Part shown: one piece after another, positions 48,387 through 57,899 of the stretch
Position numbering within the stretch: the first letter of the stretch is position 1
Layout of the letters: each line of letters begins with the position of its first letter
Assembly: GCA_027923505.1 (NCBI GenBank)
Contig: BROI01000004.1
Span: 992,001 to 1,056,000 of the forward strand
DNA: 64,000 bases
Source of the DNA: Mayamaea pseudoterrestris
Taxonomy: Eukaryota > Bacillariophyta > Bacillariophyceae > Sellaphorales > Sellaphoraceae
Direction: 5' to 3'
Position numbers and translations under genes: made by a program
Notes under the pieces: model-generated
The model's input: the letters and a program-made list of their open reading frames with translations, nothing else
What the model was told of the DNA's origin: nothing
The model's database searches: none

Positions 48387-49664
48387 CTATTGAAAGAAAT
48401 CAAGTAGAGCACCCCATTCAAATGGATTCGATGGCCGATGCTGCCACCAATACCCGGGAGCATGTTGTCGCCAGGAAACCTCGCGCAACGCAAAGGTGGT
48501 TTCCAGCAATTCATTGTTGCCGTAAGCCCTGGCGTAAATGTTGACCAAGTCGCTCAAACACTTGGCCCGGCGACCGACAAAGCCACTCTTGGTGCTAATG
48601 CCGCCAAACAAACCTTGGTCGTAAATGCTTCCCTGGACGTAGATGGGTTTGGATGGCAGCTGCTGCTTGTTGTTACTTTGACTAGATTCATATTTCGTCA
48701 CATTGGCCACAAGCAGCGACATGGCGATATCCTCGCAGTTCATCTGTTCGTCAACATATTCCTTGATGTCGGCCAAATGCTGATTGGATGAGTAAACGTC
48801 CAAATAGCGACGATGCAGAAAGCTCGCCTTGGTGAGCACAAAATTGACGCGCTGCCGCAAAAACACAATGGGCCAGCAATGTTCAATGTATGTTGCAACG
48901 CCGCTTCCTCGTCTCGCCAAGCTCGCCAGTCGCGGATAGTAGCCAACCATGGAGTTTGGAAAAACCTTCCACGCCTCAAAACCTTGAGCAAGTGAGGCGC
49001 AGTCGACCTGCACGTCGTCGTCCACCATGAACAGTCCAGTAGTCTTCATGGCTGGTATAGGAAGGAACCGGCTGTTGAGCGAGTTTGGTACCTGTATGAA
49101 ATGTATCTGGGATTGATTATTATCTTCGATAATAGTTGTATGATTCGTTCCCTTGAGAGAGTGCGGCTTGCGTAAAAGTGCATATGGATCGTTCGGTGGC
49201 GGATTGTCTTGCTCGGCCCACACGACAAAGACATCCGAGACGCCGCTCCTTCTTCCACACTGCACTGCATAATGTTGAATCGCTTGCTGTAGCATTAACG
49301 GTCGCTTGTAAGTATTGATAACGACGGAAAAGGAAGACTCGTGAATGACATGATTGTCAGTAGCATCATGATTGGGCAAGCCGTATTTGCCAAAGATCGA
49401 GTCAATGATGGAAATGACTGTGAATGGAAAGCATATCGTGACTGCTATCACAAGAGCAGTCTTTCGTCTTGACGAACTTGCCGACCACCAGAGACGAATG
49501 TGATTGCAAATGGTTCGACGACGATGGCGAAATAACTTTGGAGTTGCAGCAGCAGCGCCGCTTTGCTTGTTGCTGCATCCATTCGATCGATCCGGCGACA
49601 ATGGCGCTGACGTTGCGGCTGCAGCAGCAGCCGAGGATCCTCTTCCTCGCAAAGAACTCATCAT
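48387..49664 (-). CDS. GT64 (exostosin-like) glycosyltransferase, type II membrane protein
   Basis: 425 residues, ATG at 49664 with a second Met next. Short cytosolic N-terminus, signal anchor at about 69-92, then a lumenal GT64-type domain: FSVVINTYKRPLMLQQAIQHY (start of the nucleotide-sugar fold), VFVVWAEQDNPPP, RFLPIPAMKTTGLFMVDDDV with the DxD metal motif at about 214-217, VGYYPRL, and the later NCEDIAMSLLVAN. In animals this family adds hexosamines to heparan sulfate; in a diatom the acceptor is probably a cell-surface or wall polysaccharide (inference). Golgi location expected. Confidence 0.85.
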   Translation of the reverse strand: MMSSLRGRGSSAAAAAATSAPLSPDRSNGCSNKQSGAAAATPKLFRHRRRTICNHIRLWWSASSSRRKTALVIAVTICFPFTVISIIDSIFGKYGLPNHDATDNHVIHESSFSVVINTYKRPLMLQQAIQHYAVQCGRRSGVSDVFVVWAEQDNPPPNDPYALLRKPHSLKGTNHTTIIEDNNQSQIHFIQVPNSLNSRFLPIPAMKTTGLFMVDDDVQVDCASLAQGFEAWKVFPNSMVGYYPRLASLARRGSGVATYIEHCWPIVFLRQRVNFVLTKASFLHRRYLDVYSSNQHLADIKEYVDEQMNCEDIAMSLLVANVTKYESSQSNNKQQLPSKPIYVQGSIYDQGLFGGISTKSGFVGRRAKCLSDLVNIYARAYGNNELLETTFALREVSWRQHAPGYWWQHRPSNPFEWGALLDFFQ

Positions 49665-49810
49665 CGTTTCGATTTCGTGTAGAGTAGGGTAATTGGATCA
49701 GCAGTCAATAAAGAGTATAGTCAGACCTCTGCTTTGCGATGCTGATCAGTCGACTTTGTGATGCCAAATCCCATGGCCGCCTTGAATTTTGCAAGCAAAA
49801 ATGCACGTCG

Positions 49811-49836
49811 TACCGGTATCAAAGTCAGTACCGGTA
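49811..49836. promoter_or_regulatory. two TACCGGTA palindromes in a divergent promoter
   Basis: Exact octamers at 49811-49818 and 49829-49836, 18 nt apart, in the 209-nt region between the GT64 gene (minus) and the DUF4392 gene (plus). The paired spacing of nearly two helical turns suggests a dimeric factor; not proven. Confidence 0.45.
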
Positions 49837-49873
49837 AGATCTTTGAAAACTTCGAACGAATTCTTTTTCGACC

Positions 49874-51097
49874 ATGTCGAGAGTTGAAGACGACGACGGT
49901 CTCACTGTCAATGCGTTTGTCTCGATGAAGAGATACAACGATTGCAGTAATACTCGCTTCATTAAATATACAATCATCCTTAAAGCGGTTTTTAATAATC
50001 CATTAGCATCTGCATTTCTGCCACTACTCCGGCATCAGTCATCATCCACTTCATTTCAACTGCACTCTTCACATCACAAGATGCAATCTGCTACGGATGA
50101 AACGTTGAACAACATCCAAGACATTATTGGACAAGACGCTGGAAATCGCGGAATGAAGCATTTGATTGTTCCCGGCGATTTTGTCAAGGCATGTCGAACT
50201 TTGGCGCATCATCACCACCATGCCACCAACAACAATAATGCAGCAACTACCACTAATAACAGCATCACAACCGTCATTATACTTTCCGGTTTTCCCTGCT
50301 GCGTCGGTGAAACGCCGCCCACGGAGACGGACGGTCCACCCGGGGCCTGCGCCCTTTCGCTGGCGGCACTGGAGCTTGGCAGTCACGTTGTACTGGTGAC
50401 GGATGACTGCAACCGCGTCGTGTTTGAGGCTGCGGCGGAGCAACTGTTGCAAACGTATAAAGGTAAAATGACATTGGAAACGTTTCCGGTGGAAATGAAA
50501 GAGGCAGATATTGCTCGCATGCAAGCCTTGTCGAATACAGAAAATTCCTTGATGGTTGCGATTGAACGATCGGGTCCTGCGGCGGACGGTCAGTGCTATA
50601 CCATGAAGGGCATTGACATGAAGGAGCTGACTGCTCCCATTCACAATATTGTATTGAATCGAAGCAAAGATACGACATTCATTGCCATTGGCGACGGCGG
50701 CAACGAGCTCGGCATGGGCAAGGTCATTGACATGGTGCACAGACACATTCCAAACGGAGAGAAAGTTGGCTGCGTCGTCCAGGCCGACCTTTTGATCGCC
50801 GCCAGTGTTTCCAACTGGGGCGGGCATGCGCTGGCGGCGGGTGCGGCGCTGGTGCGGGCGGAGCAGGAGGCAATCGACAAGCATTTGGGTGAGGAAAATC
50901 GAACCATCTTTCTTGATGAATGGATGAAACGATGTTCGACAACTGAACAAAATGAGGTGGAGCTGCTCAATCGATGTGTTGAAAAATGCTGTCGGGATGG
51001 CGTCAGTGGGAAAGTAGAAGCAACTGTGGACGGCATGTCACTCGAAACTAGTTTGGAATGTCTGCGAGACATTCGAGCAGCGGCATCCAAGCGCTAG
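49874..51097 (+). CDS. DUF4392 / D-glutamate cyclase-like protein
   Basis: 407 residues, ATG at 49874. The family converts D-glutamate to 5-oxo-D-proline in mammalian mitochondria. Family blocks seen: SGFPCCVGETPPTETDGPPG at about 137-156, LGSHVVLVTDD, IERSGPAADG, and IGDGGNELGMGK at about 270-281, followed by the ASVSNWGGHALAAGAAL segment. The first 70 residues are not part of the fold. They include a hydrophobic stretch ending in PLASAFLP that looks like a plastid motif, preceded by a basic segment; an alternative is a mitochondrial presequence. Internal low-complexity Asn/His/Thr tract near 112-130. Enzymatic role by homology only. Confidence 0.85.
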   Translation: MSRVEDDDGLTVNAFVSMKRYNDCSNTRFIKYTIILKAVFNNPLASAFLPLLRHQSSSTSFQLHSSHHKMQSATDETLNNIQDIIGQDAGNRGMKHLIVPGDFVKACRTLAHHHHHATNNNNAATTTNNSITTVIILSGFPCCVGETPPTETDGPPGACALSLAALELGSHVVLVTDDCNRVVFEAAAEQLLQTYKGKMTLETFPVEMKEADIARMQALSNTENSLMVAIERSGPAADGQCYTMKGIDMKELTAPIHNIVLNRSKDTTFIAIGDGGNELGMGKVIDMVHRHIPNGEKVGCVVQADLLIAASVSNWGGHALAAGAALVRAEQEAIDKHLGEENRTIFLDEWMKRCSTTEQNEVELLNRCVEKCCRDGVSGKVEATVDGMSLETSLECLRDIRAAASKR

Positions 51098-51210
51098 TAA
51101 TTGTATAAAGAAGCGAAGTTAGAAGTTTGCTTGTAGTATATGTTTAATGATAAAAAAATTGCTTGAATTGTCTATTACCGTTCACGCCATTGTAGTTGCT
51201 ACTCGTCGCC

Positions 51211-52955
51211 TCATAGCCGATCAAGTACAATCAACAAATCAAGACGAAAAGTGTCCACCGCGCCTTCCGCCAAATCGAGCCTTCGAGGTATCATGGATGT
51301 TTCCCATGAGCCATTGCCCAGCTCAATCTCGAGAGCCAAAGGGATTGCCACGCCAGTGGATGAAGCTTCACTCATGCCTGTCAATGTCAACTCGAACCAG
51401 GCAACCGATGCGCTTTGCGCGATGAGAGTAACACTGCCACCTCCATCATCCCCTTGTCTCGGTTGCCAATTCTTTACTTCTATTGGTACCTTGCTTCCGC
51501 TTACCCCAAGCTCAATTATCTGTAATGTTGGGAGAGGGTGGCGAAAAGATGTCAATGTATTGAGATGAAATGTTGAAGTGTCACTAAAACACGTCTTTTG
51601 CCACCACTCACCGAATCTTCGCCCGATAATAGTTCCACAGTCGTCGACGGCTTCATATCTTTCAAAACATCAACATCTAGCTCTGCATCAACACCCGTAC
51701 TTGCCATGGAATGCAGTAGTAAATGCTCCATGGACTTGGACGTTTGCTCACTGTTTTCCCACGCCGGCTCGCCTTGATAGTCGGACGAAACGAACCGAAA
51801 GCGCAGTGACTCCAAATTTGGATTATCCACCGTCAGCAGCAGCGACACTGCTCCTGCCGCAAGGCTGCAACACTTGACGACCCTGACGCAAGGAATCACG
51901 TGAATGGCGCTAGCGTCCTGAAAATATCAAGCCAAGAAAAGAGCTTGTAAGTGCAAAGACACGAAGCGACGAAAAACTGATAATACATTAACATGGCATA
52001 CCTTTTTCATCCACTGCCCCACTCCGGTTCGCTGAGAGCTGTCTCCGTCCAATGGATCCAACTTTGGTTTAAGTAGAATGCCAGGTTTTCCTTCCTTTAG
52101 TTCCGCCCGACATCGTCGCCCCAGTCGCACGCGCAGTGGCGTCGGTAGTGGCAGCAAGGCGGAAATACGCAGAGGAAGTTGGCACGAGTTGATGGATTGC
52201 AACTGGAAACAATACTTTGGTAACGCATTGGTCAAATGTTCGTCTGGACCAACCGGGTTGTCGTCCGTCAATGATAGTCGTCGCATGCCAATGTCTGCAT
52301 GACGCGATTCGTGCTGAATGGCACTCAGCTTGTTTTTCGTTTCCTGAAGACTAGACTCTAGCGCGGCAAGTGACCACGGCTCCATGCGCGCCTTGTTTGT
52401 CAGCTGCTGCCAATCCACATTTTGTTCGTGATATTTTTTCAACGATTCAAAGTATGCTTCCAGTGGCTTGCTTGCGCTCTGTCGACGCTTCTTTAGATCC
52501 AGAAACAAATCTTCCGCCGATCGCGCCAACTCCAATCGATCCACATTGATAACGTCTCCCTCTTTGCCCACGTCTTCGATTTGCACCGGCACTTGCAAGT
52601 GACACTGTTGACTCGACCAGTGGCAGCGTCCACACTTGTAGACACACAAGCCATTCGTTTCACTTGTTTCAAAATCATTAACGACTGCATTCACAAGCGC
52701 CGAATGATTGCAGAGAGGACAGCGTTGACAAGTCGTCTTGGGGCAGTACGGAGAGCGACCAAGCGCCGCCTTGTCCTGCGGCGTCAAGCAGTTGGGACAG
52801 TAGGCACTCTCCGGCTCGGTGAATGTTGACAAGGGATAGCGGTCGACGGAACTGGACAAGCGACGCGATGCTGTCGCGTAGTAGCAGTGGGAGAGGGGTG
52901 CCGGATGACCAACCCAGTCAATGTAGAGGACGTGCGCTGCAGCAGATTCCGCCAT
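51211..52955 (-). CDS. DCTN4: dynactin subunit 4 (p62) (three exons)
   Basis: Exons 52955-52002, 51917-51612 and 51519-51211; introns 84 nt (GTATGC...TTTCAG) and 92 nt (GTGAGT...TTACAG); 522 residues. The N-terminal half has the p62 zinc region: AYCPNCL, then C-x2-C pairs (SPYCPKTTCQRCPLCN) and CVYKCGRC. The signature LLPLPTPLRVRLGRRCRAELKEG, split here by my limit at 'RVRLGRRCRAEL', with PGILLKPKLDPLDGDSS is clear near 270-305, just before exon 2. Exons 2 and 3 encode the beta-rich C-terminus. Dynactin activates cytoplasmic dynein; its presence implies the organism keeps dynein transport. Confidence 0.92.
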
Positions 52956-53138
52956 GGTGAGAAGAATAGTGAACGGATAGCGCGGGCGCCGCGAACCAAT
53001 GTCACGATTGTATCGTAGTGGTACTGAAAGATGCGTCAGCCGTCCATCCGACCGCGTCGGCCATGGCGCTTGCCGATCGAGTCACGTCGTCACAATTTCG
53101 ATCAAGAAACCACTGCAACACAATCACACACAGCAATC

Positions 53139-53609
53139 ATGAAACTGACAAGCCTACTACTCCCTCTCAGCCTATGCATTCCTTCAGCCGCCTTTGCGTC
53201 ATCACGAAGAGCGTTTTTAACGGCAGCCGCCGCTGGCAGCAGCTCACTCGTCGGTCGCAGTAATAGTCATGCATCATCATTACGAACTATCCGCCACATG
53301 ACGACAAGTCAGTCTCCGCAAGACTTTATCGAAAGCCAAATCAGTTCCAACAAGGTGACAGTCTTTAGCAAAACCTACTGTCCCTACTGCTCCAGCACCA
53401 AGTCGCTGCTGGACGAGCTCAAGGTGGAATACACTGCCGTCGAACTGGATAACTGCAACGATGGAGCCGCCGTGCAGCAAGCCTTGCTCGAAAAGACGGG
53501 GCAACGCACCGTGCCAAACACGTTCATTGGCGAAACGTGGATGGGAGGTAACGACAAGCTTCAAGCTGCCGCCAAGGCTGGCACGTTGCAGAAAATGTTG
53601 GGACTGTAA
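53139..53609 (+). CDS. plastid glutaredoxin, CPYC type
   Basis: 156 residues from the ATG at 53139; the frame is open further upstream without ATG context support. Reduces disulfides or glutathionylated proteins using glutathione. Presequence: signal peptide MKLTSLLLPLSLCIPS, a plastid motif SAAFAS at about 16-21, then SSRRAFLTAAAAG, a twin-arginine-like segment. The glutaredoxin domain spans about 55-156 with the dithiol active site CPYC at 81-84, the cis-Pro block RTVPNTFIG and the GGNDKL glutathione-binding motif. Divergent partner of the dynactin gene, about 180 nt apart. Stroma is the default location; lumen is possible if the Arg pair acts in Tat export. Confidence 0.9.
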   Translation: MKLTSLLLPLSLCIPSAAFASSRRAFLTAAAAGSSSLVGRSNSHASSLRTIRHMTTSQSPQDFIESQISSNKVTVFSKTYCPYCSSTKSLLDELKVEYTAVELDNCNDGAAVQQALLEKTGQRTVPNTFIGETWMGGNDKLQAAAKAGTLQKMLGL

Positions 53610-54012
53610 ACAGCAGCAGTAACAGCTAATTTTGATAGTAATGCTCGCTTGTCTCACTTATATCCATGTTTCTATTTGTTGCGATAGAAAGATTGCTGGC
53701 TGGAATCACTCGCAAGTTAGTAAAAGCATTCTGACGGTATATAGATGCGACACTCGCACTGTCTCACCAGCACTCTTCAACTGAGTCACACCGAAAACGC
53801 TGATGACGCAGAATATCTTTCAGCCAATCAGATCACACGGAGTGACGCAAGCCTGAAACGCATCTGCGGCCGTGACAGCTCGTTGCCGGAGCCATCAATC
53901 CAAACACCCAGCAAGCTCGTGTGCGAATCGCCGGAGAGGATCATATCAATACATATCATACGGTCATTGTCTCGCTACATTTACATTACGCTGCAATCAC
54001 ATCATATATAAC
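53610..54012. other. 403-nt intergenic region
   Basis: 3' flank of the glutaredoxin gene and promoter of the sigma-factor gene. An 88-codon ORF (53745-54011) has no recognisable content. A TATATA run lies at about 54005, just before the sigma-factor ATG. Confidence 0.35.
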
Positions 54013-55619
54013 ATGACGAAAGCATCCCAAAAGCGAGTCATTATTGGAGTAGCAGCGTTATGCTGCGCCTGTAGTGGTGAGTGAAAAGCTCGTGTTTCGT
54101 GTGATGGTTGGAGGCGAGCGAAGCAGATGCTGCAGCTACGCACCCTTCAATGCGGCGACGTCTCTGCATATCAAACAAATTGTTAGTCGGTGAAGTGCGC
54201 ATACATATTCGAAATATCATCTCATTCCTTCTTATTTCTATTCGTGCAGTCGACGCCTTCTCCGCGGCCCCCGTCGCGCCACGCACCTCTCCATCACAAC
54301 CCGCTCTCGCTAGCCGACAATCACCGTTGCATTCCACCGTCATGGACTTGACTTCCGAAATATCATCAACATGGGACAGAACTAGTCGCTCCAGCGAAGT
54401 ATTGGATTTTGCAGAGCAAGTGTTGGTACTGGAGAAGCGGCGAAACGCCGACCACAAACTCATGGAGGAATCGTCGCAAACGTCGCCACTATCCGCAAGC
54501 GCCCTTGATTTAGACGACGACGGCTTTACCAATCTACCAGTCCACAATGAGGCGCTCCGCGAGTCACTACTGGCAGAAAAGCGCTCCAAGTCGACCAGCT
54601 CCACTTCCACCAAAATCACCGCATCCGTACGCGAGACTGGCTTTGACAGCATGCGCACCTACATTAAGGAAATGTGCAACCACGAGCTGCTGAACAAGAA
54701 TGAGGAAATTATATTGGGGCGAGAGATTCAGATTCTCATTCAGTACGAAAAGGAGCGCGACAAGCTCGAGTCGGAGCTGCTGCGACCACCCACCTACCAG
54801 GAGTGGGCGCACCACATTGAACCAAACATGACGGTATCGGATTTAAAAAAGCAGATTCGCAGAAGCTTGCGCGCCAAGACGGCGCTGACCGAGTCCAACG
54901 TACGACTCGTGGTGAGCATCGCCAAGCGATACAAGAGTAGTGGCGTGAGCTTTCAGGACTTGTCGCAGGAGGGAATTTTGGGATTGACGCGGGCGTGCGA
55001 AAAGTTTGACCCCGAGCGGGGCTTTCGCTTTTCGACGTATGCCACCTGGTGGATCAAGCAAAGTATTAGTCGAGCGATTGCGGATCAGGCGCGGACCATT
55101 CGACTGCCCGTGCATATTCATGACCATATTCGGCAGCTACGGAGCGCGGAGCGTGACTTGAAGAGTGAACTTGGTCGGGAGGCAACCATGCAGGAGATTG
55201 TGGAGCGCACCAAATTGTCGGAGGAGCGAATCATGTTTCTCTATCGAGTTGGCCAGAAGCAAGTGTCGACGGAGCAAAAGTTAATATCCGGCGGCAAGGC
55301 CAAGGGAGATGGAGACGGCGTTACATTGGGAGAGATTGCCAGCGATCCTGACAGTCAACCGATTGAGCTTGCGGCCTACCAAATGCTCAAGGACGATATC
55401 AGTCGCCTCATTTGCACACTAAACAGTCGCGAACAGGCAGTGGTGCGAATGCGATACGGTCTCGACGACGGTAAGGCCAAGACGCTCGAGGAGATTGGAG
55501 CACGATTCAGTGTGACACGCGAAAGGATACGGCAGATTGAAGCTCGAGCCTTGCACAAGCTACGACAGCCATACAGAAATCATTCGGTCAAGTCCTATGT
55601 GAAGGAGTATGCGGGTTAG
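54013..55619 (+). CDS. plastid RNA polymerase sigma-70 factor (two exons)
   Basis: Directs the bacterial-type plastid RNA polymerase to promoters. Exons 54013-54076 and 54250-55619 (173-nt intron, donor GTGAGT, acceptor GTGCAG), 477 residues. Exon 1 encodes a signal peptide beginning [18 protein letters not shown] and the junction creates the plastid motif VDAFSAAP. Region 1.2 at about 154-185 (MRTYIKEM ... [11 protein letters not shown]), region 2 at about 235-305 ([34 protein letters not shown]), region 3 near 310-370, region 4 at about 412-470 ([34 protein letters not shown]). All core-binding and -10/-35 elements are intact. Confidence 0.95.
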
Positions 55620-55757
55620 ATTTGCAATTGCGTTGTACAATACTGATATTATGAAGCTTAAACATTACATTTGATTCCAAAACTGCTATACTGTTAAGAT
55701 TAAATAATTACTATATGCGTGTCCATTTGTGACATGCCCCGTCGACCTAAACAACTT

Positions 55758-57382
55758 TTACGAAGCAACGTGCCCAGCATCGGAGACTACCTTGGCGACG
55801 GAGCTTTCAAACATTCGTAGCGCATCATCAATTTCTTGCTCGGAAACAATCAAGGGCGGAACGAATCGAACAACGTTGGCACCAGCACCGACGAGTAGTA
55901 GACCTTGTTCCATGGCTTCCCCAACAATCTTGCCTGGTGCAATGTTGCTATCCGTTATTTCCACTCCCTTCAAGAGGCCCCATCCACGAACTTCACCAAG
56001 TACTTGCGGATACTTTGCCGCAACAGCCTCCAATCCCTTGGACAGCTGTTCTCCCCGGTCTACAACATTTTGAAGAACGTTGTGATCCGTCATGTACTTG
56101 GCCACGGCCAAGCCCGCGGCGCACGCCAAGGGATTACCGCCATACGTACTCGCATGATCGCCCGGTCCAAACACATCCGCCACTTTACTCGACGCCATCA
56201 TGGCGCCAATGGGAACGCCACCTCCCAGTGCCTTGGCCGATGTAAACACATCTGGCTCCACACCAAGATTTTGGTAACCCCACAGCATACCGGAACGTCC
56301 CATGCCAACTTGCACTTCATCGCAAATCATGAGTGCACCAGTGTCATCGCAAAGTTGACGAACCCGGGCAAAGAAATCCTTGTCGCCAGGAATAATGCCA
56401 CCTTCACCCTGCAAGGCTTCCATCATGATTGCTGCCAATCCCTGTCCATCAGCTTGCTGCACTTGTTTGACAGCCTCTTCGAGTGCACTCACATCGTTAT
56501 AGGGAACGTACTTGAATCCAGGCACCATTTCGCCATTGTAGCCAAAGCCCTTGTGATACTTTGGCTGCGCCGTGGCGGTCAGCGCAGCCAACGTTCGTCC
56601 GTGAAAGGATTGCTCCGCCGTGATAATGATTGGCTTGGTAATGCCGCGGTCACTGGCGTGTCGGCGCGCCAGTTTGATCGCCGCCTCGTTACTTTCGGCG
56701 CCACTGTTGCAAAAGAACACTTTTTGCGCAACAGAGTTTTGCGACAGCCAATGGGCGAGTGCTGCCTGCGCCGGAATCAAGTACAAATTGCTGCAGTGGT
56801 GGACCGTTTGCATTTGCTGCGTGACCGCGTCGGCAAGCTCCTTGTTGCCGTGTCCGAGTGCGCATGTGGCAATGCCGGAGACGCAGTCCAAGTACTCCTT
56901 GCCGTCCGTCGTGTAGAGCTTGCAGCCCTTGCCGCTCTTAATGGTCAATGGGAAGCGACTGTGACATTGGAGAAGAGAGTGATGGGAGGATGAGTTAACG
57001 TGAAGCGAAACATAAACAGTTGCGAGCCAATTGTATTGATTTATATTTACAATCATACATTCAATGACTTCACAGCCGATGATTTTCCCTGTCGTTCTCT
57101 CGAAACATTTAACGCGGTCAATGGCTCTTACCCATAGGTCTTTTGCACATTTTCCTCATACAAGTCGGCCGTCCCCGAAGGCTGACTCATGATTTCATCC
57201 AACGACATCGGAGGAACGAGTTGCGGCGCCGTCGTTGTTGCTGTTGCCGTCGTCGACTGCTGCAAACTTGTCTTAGCAAGGCGAGCGGATGCAGCTGACG
57301 CAGTTGACGACGAAACAAAGGCATTGGCGCTAGAGGCGGCAGCAGCTAGCAATAGTGCGAGACATAGATTCTTGTTCATCAT
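55758..57382 (-). CDS. argD: acetylornithine aminotransferase, plastid-targeted (two exons)
   Basis: PLP enzyme of arginine synthesis, converting N-acetylglutamate semialdehyde to N-acetylornithine. Exons 57382-57132 and 56958-55758 (173-nt intron, donor GTAAGA, acceptor TCACAG) give 483 residues; splicing restores YGRFPLTIKSGKG. Exon 1 holds a signal peptide (LCLALLLAAAASS) with ANAFVSS, a plastid motif, and a low-complexity transit part. In exon 2: GAESNEAAIKLAR, FHGRTLAALTATAQ, the PLP Asp in CDEVQVGMGRSG, and the Schiff-base Lys at about 326 in TSAKALGGG. Length and motifs match the ArgD subgroup rather than ornithine or GABA aminotransferases, though substrate choice is inferred. Confidence 0.93.
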
Positions 57383-57899
57383 GATTCTATTGTAAGTGGA
57401 TACAAAAAGCAATGGCTCAAATGATTGAAAGAAATGGATATGACGAAAAGTGCAAGCCAACCACCACGGAAGTTCTTGACCCTTCGGGATGCAGCTGCAG
57501 ACGCGCGATCTTTGAAAATGTCTTAGCGTTTCTCAGTCATGGTTGTCGCTTCGGTACTTGGTCATTTTCTTGGTCACATCATGGTGAAAACACCAGAAAA
57601 TGACCGCATGGCGCAACTTGTACGAGGCCTTCTCCCGACATAATTGCAGCTCTCCGTTTCGACAGAGGATCCATTGCCCACAAGAGCCAAGCATTCCAAC
57701 AATATTTGAAAGCAAGCTCTGACACTATAGTCAAACTGTAAAGCCAAGCAAGCAAATTACATTACCGAGCTGTCATTGAGCGTTCCGTCGGATCAGCCCG
57801 ACCTTTTTTCACAGAAAACGAATACGGACATCCTACATACTACATACCGATCCTTTCACATTGATCAAGCAGGCTGTACATTGACGAGACGAAGAAAGC
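57383..57899. promoter_or_regulatory. 517-nt divergent intergenic region
   Basis: Lies between the aminotransferase gene (minus) and the SGNH-like gene (plus), so it holds two promoters. No recognised motif, RNA gene or repeat. Confidence 0.35.

Noticed and set aside
49500-49690. Plus-strand ORFs over the 5' end of the GT64 gene
   Set aside because: They mirror the Ala/Ser-rich codons of the real gene on the opposite strand.
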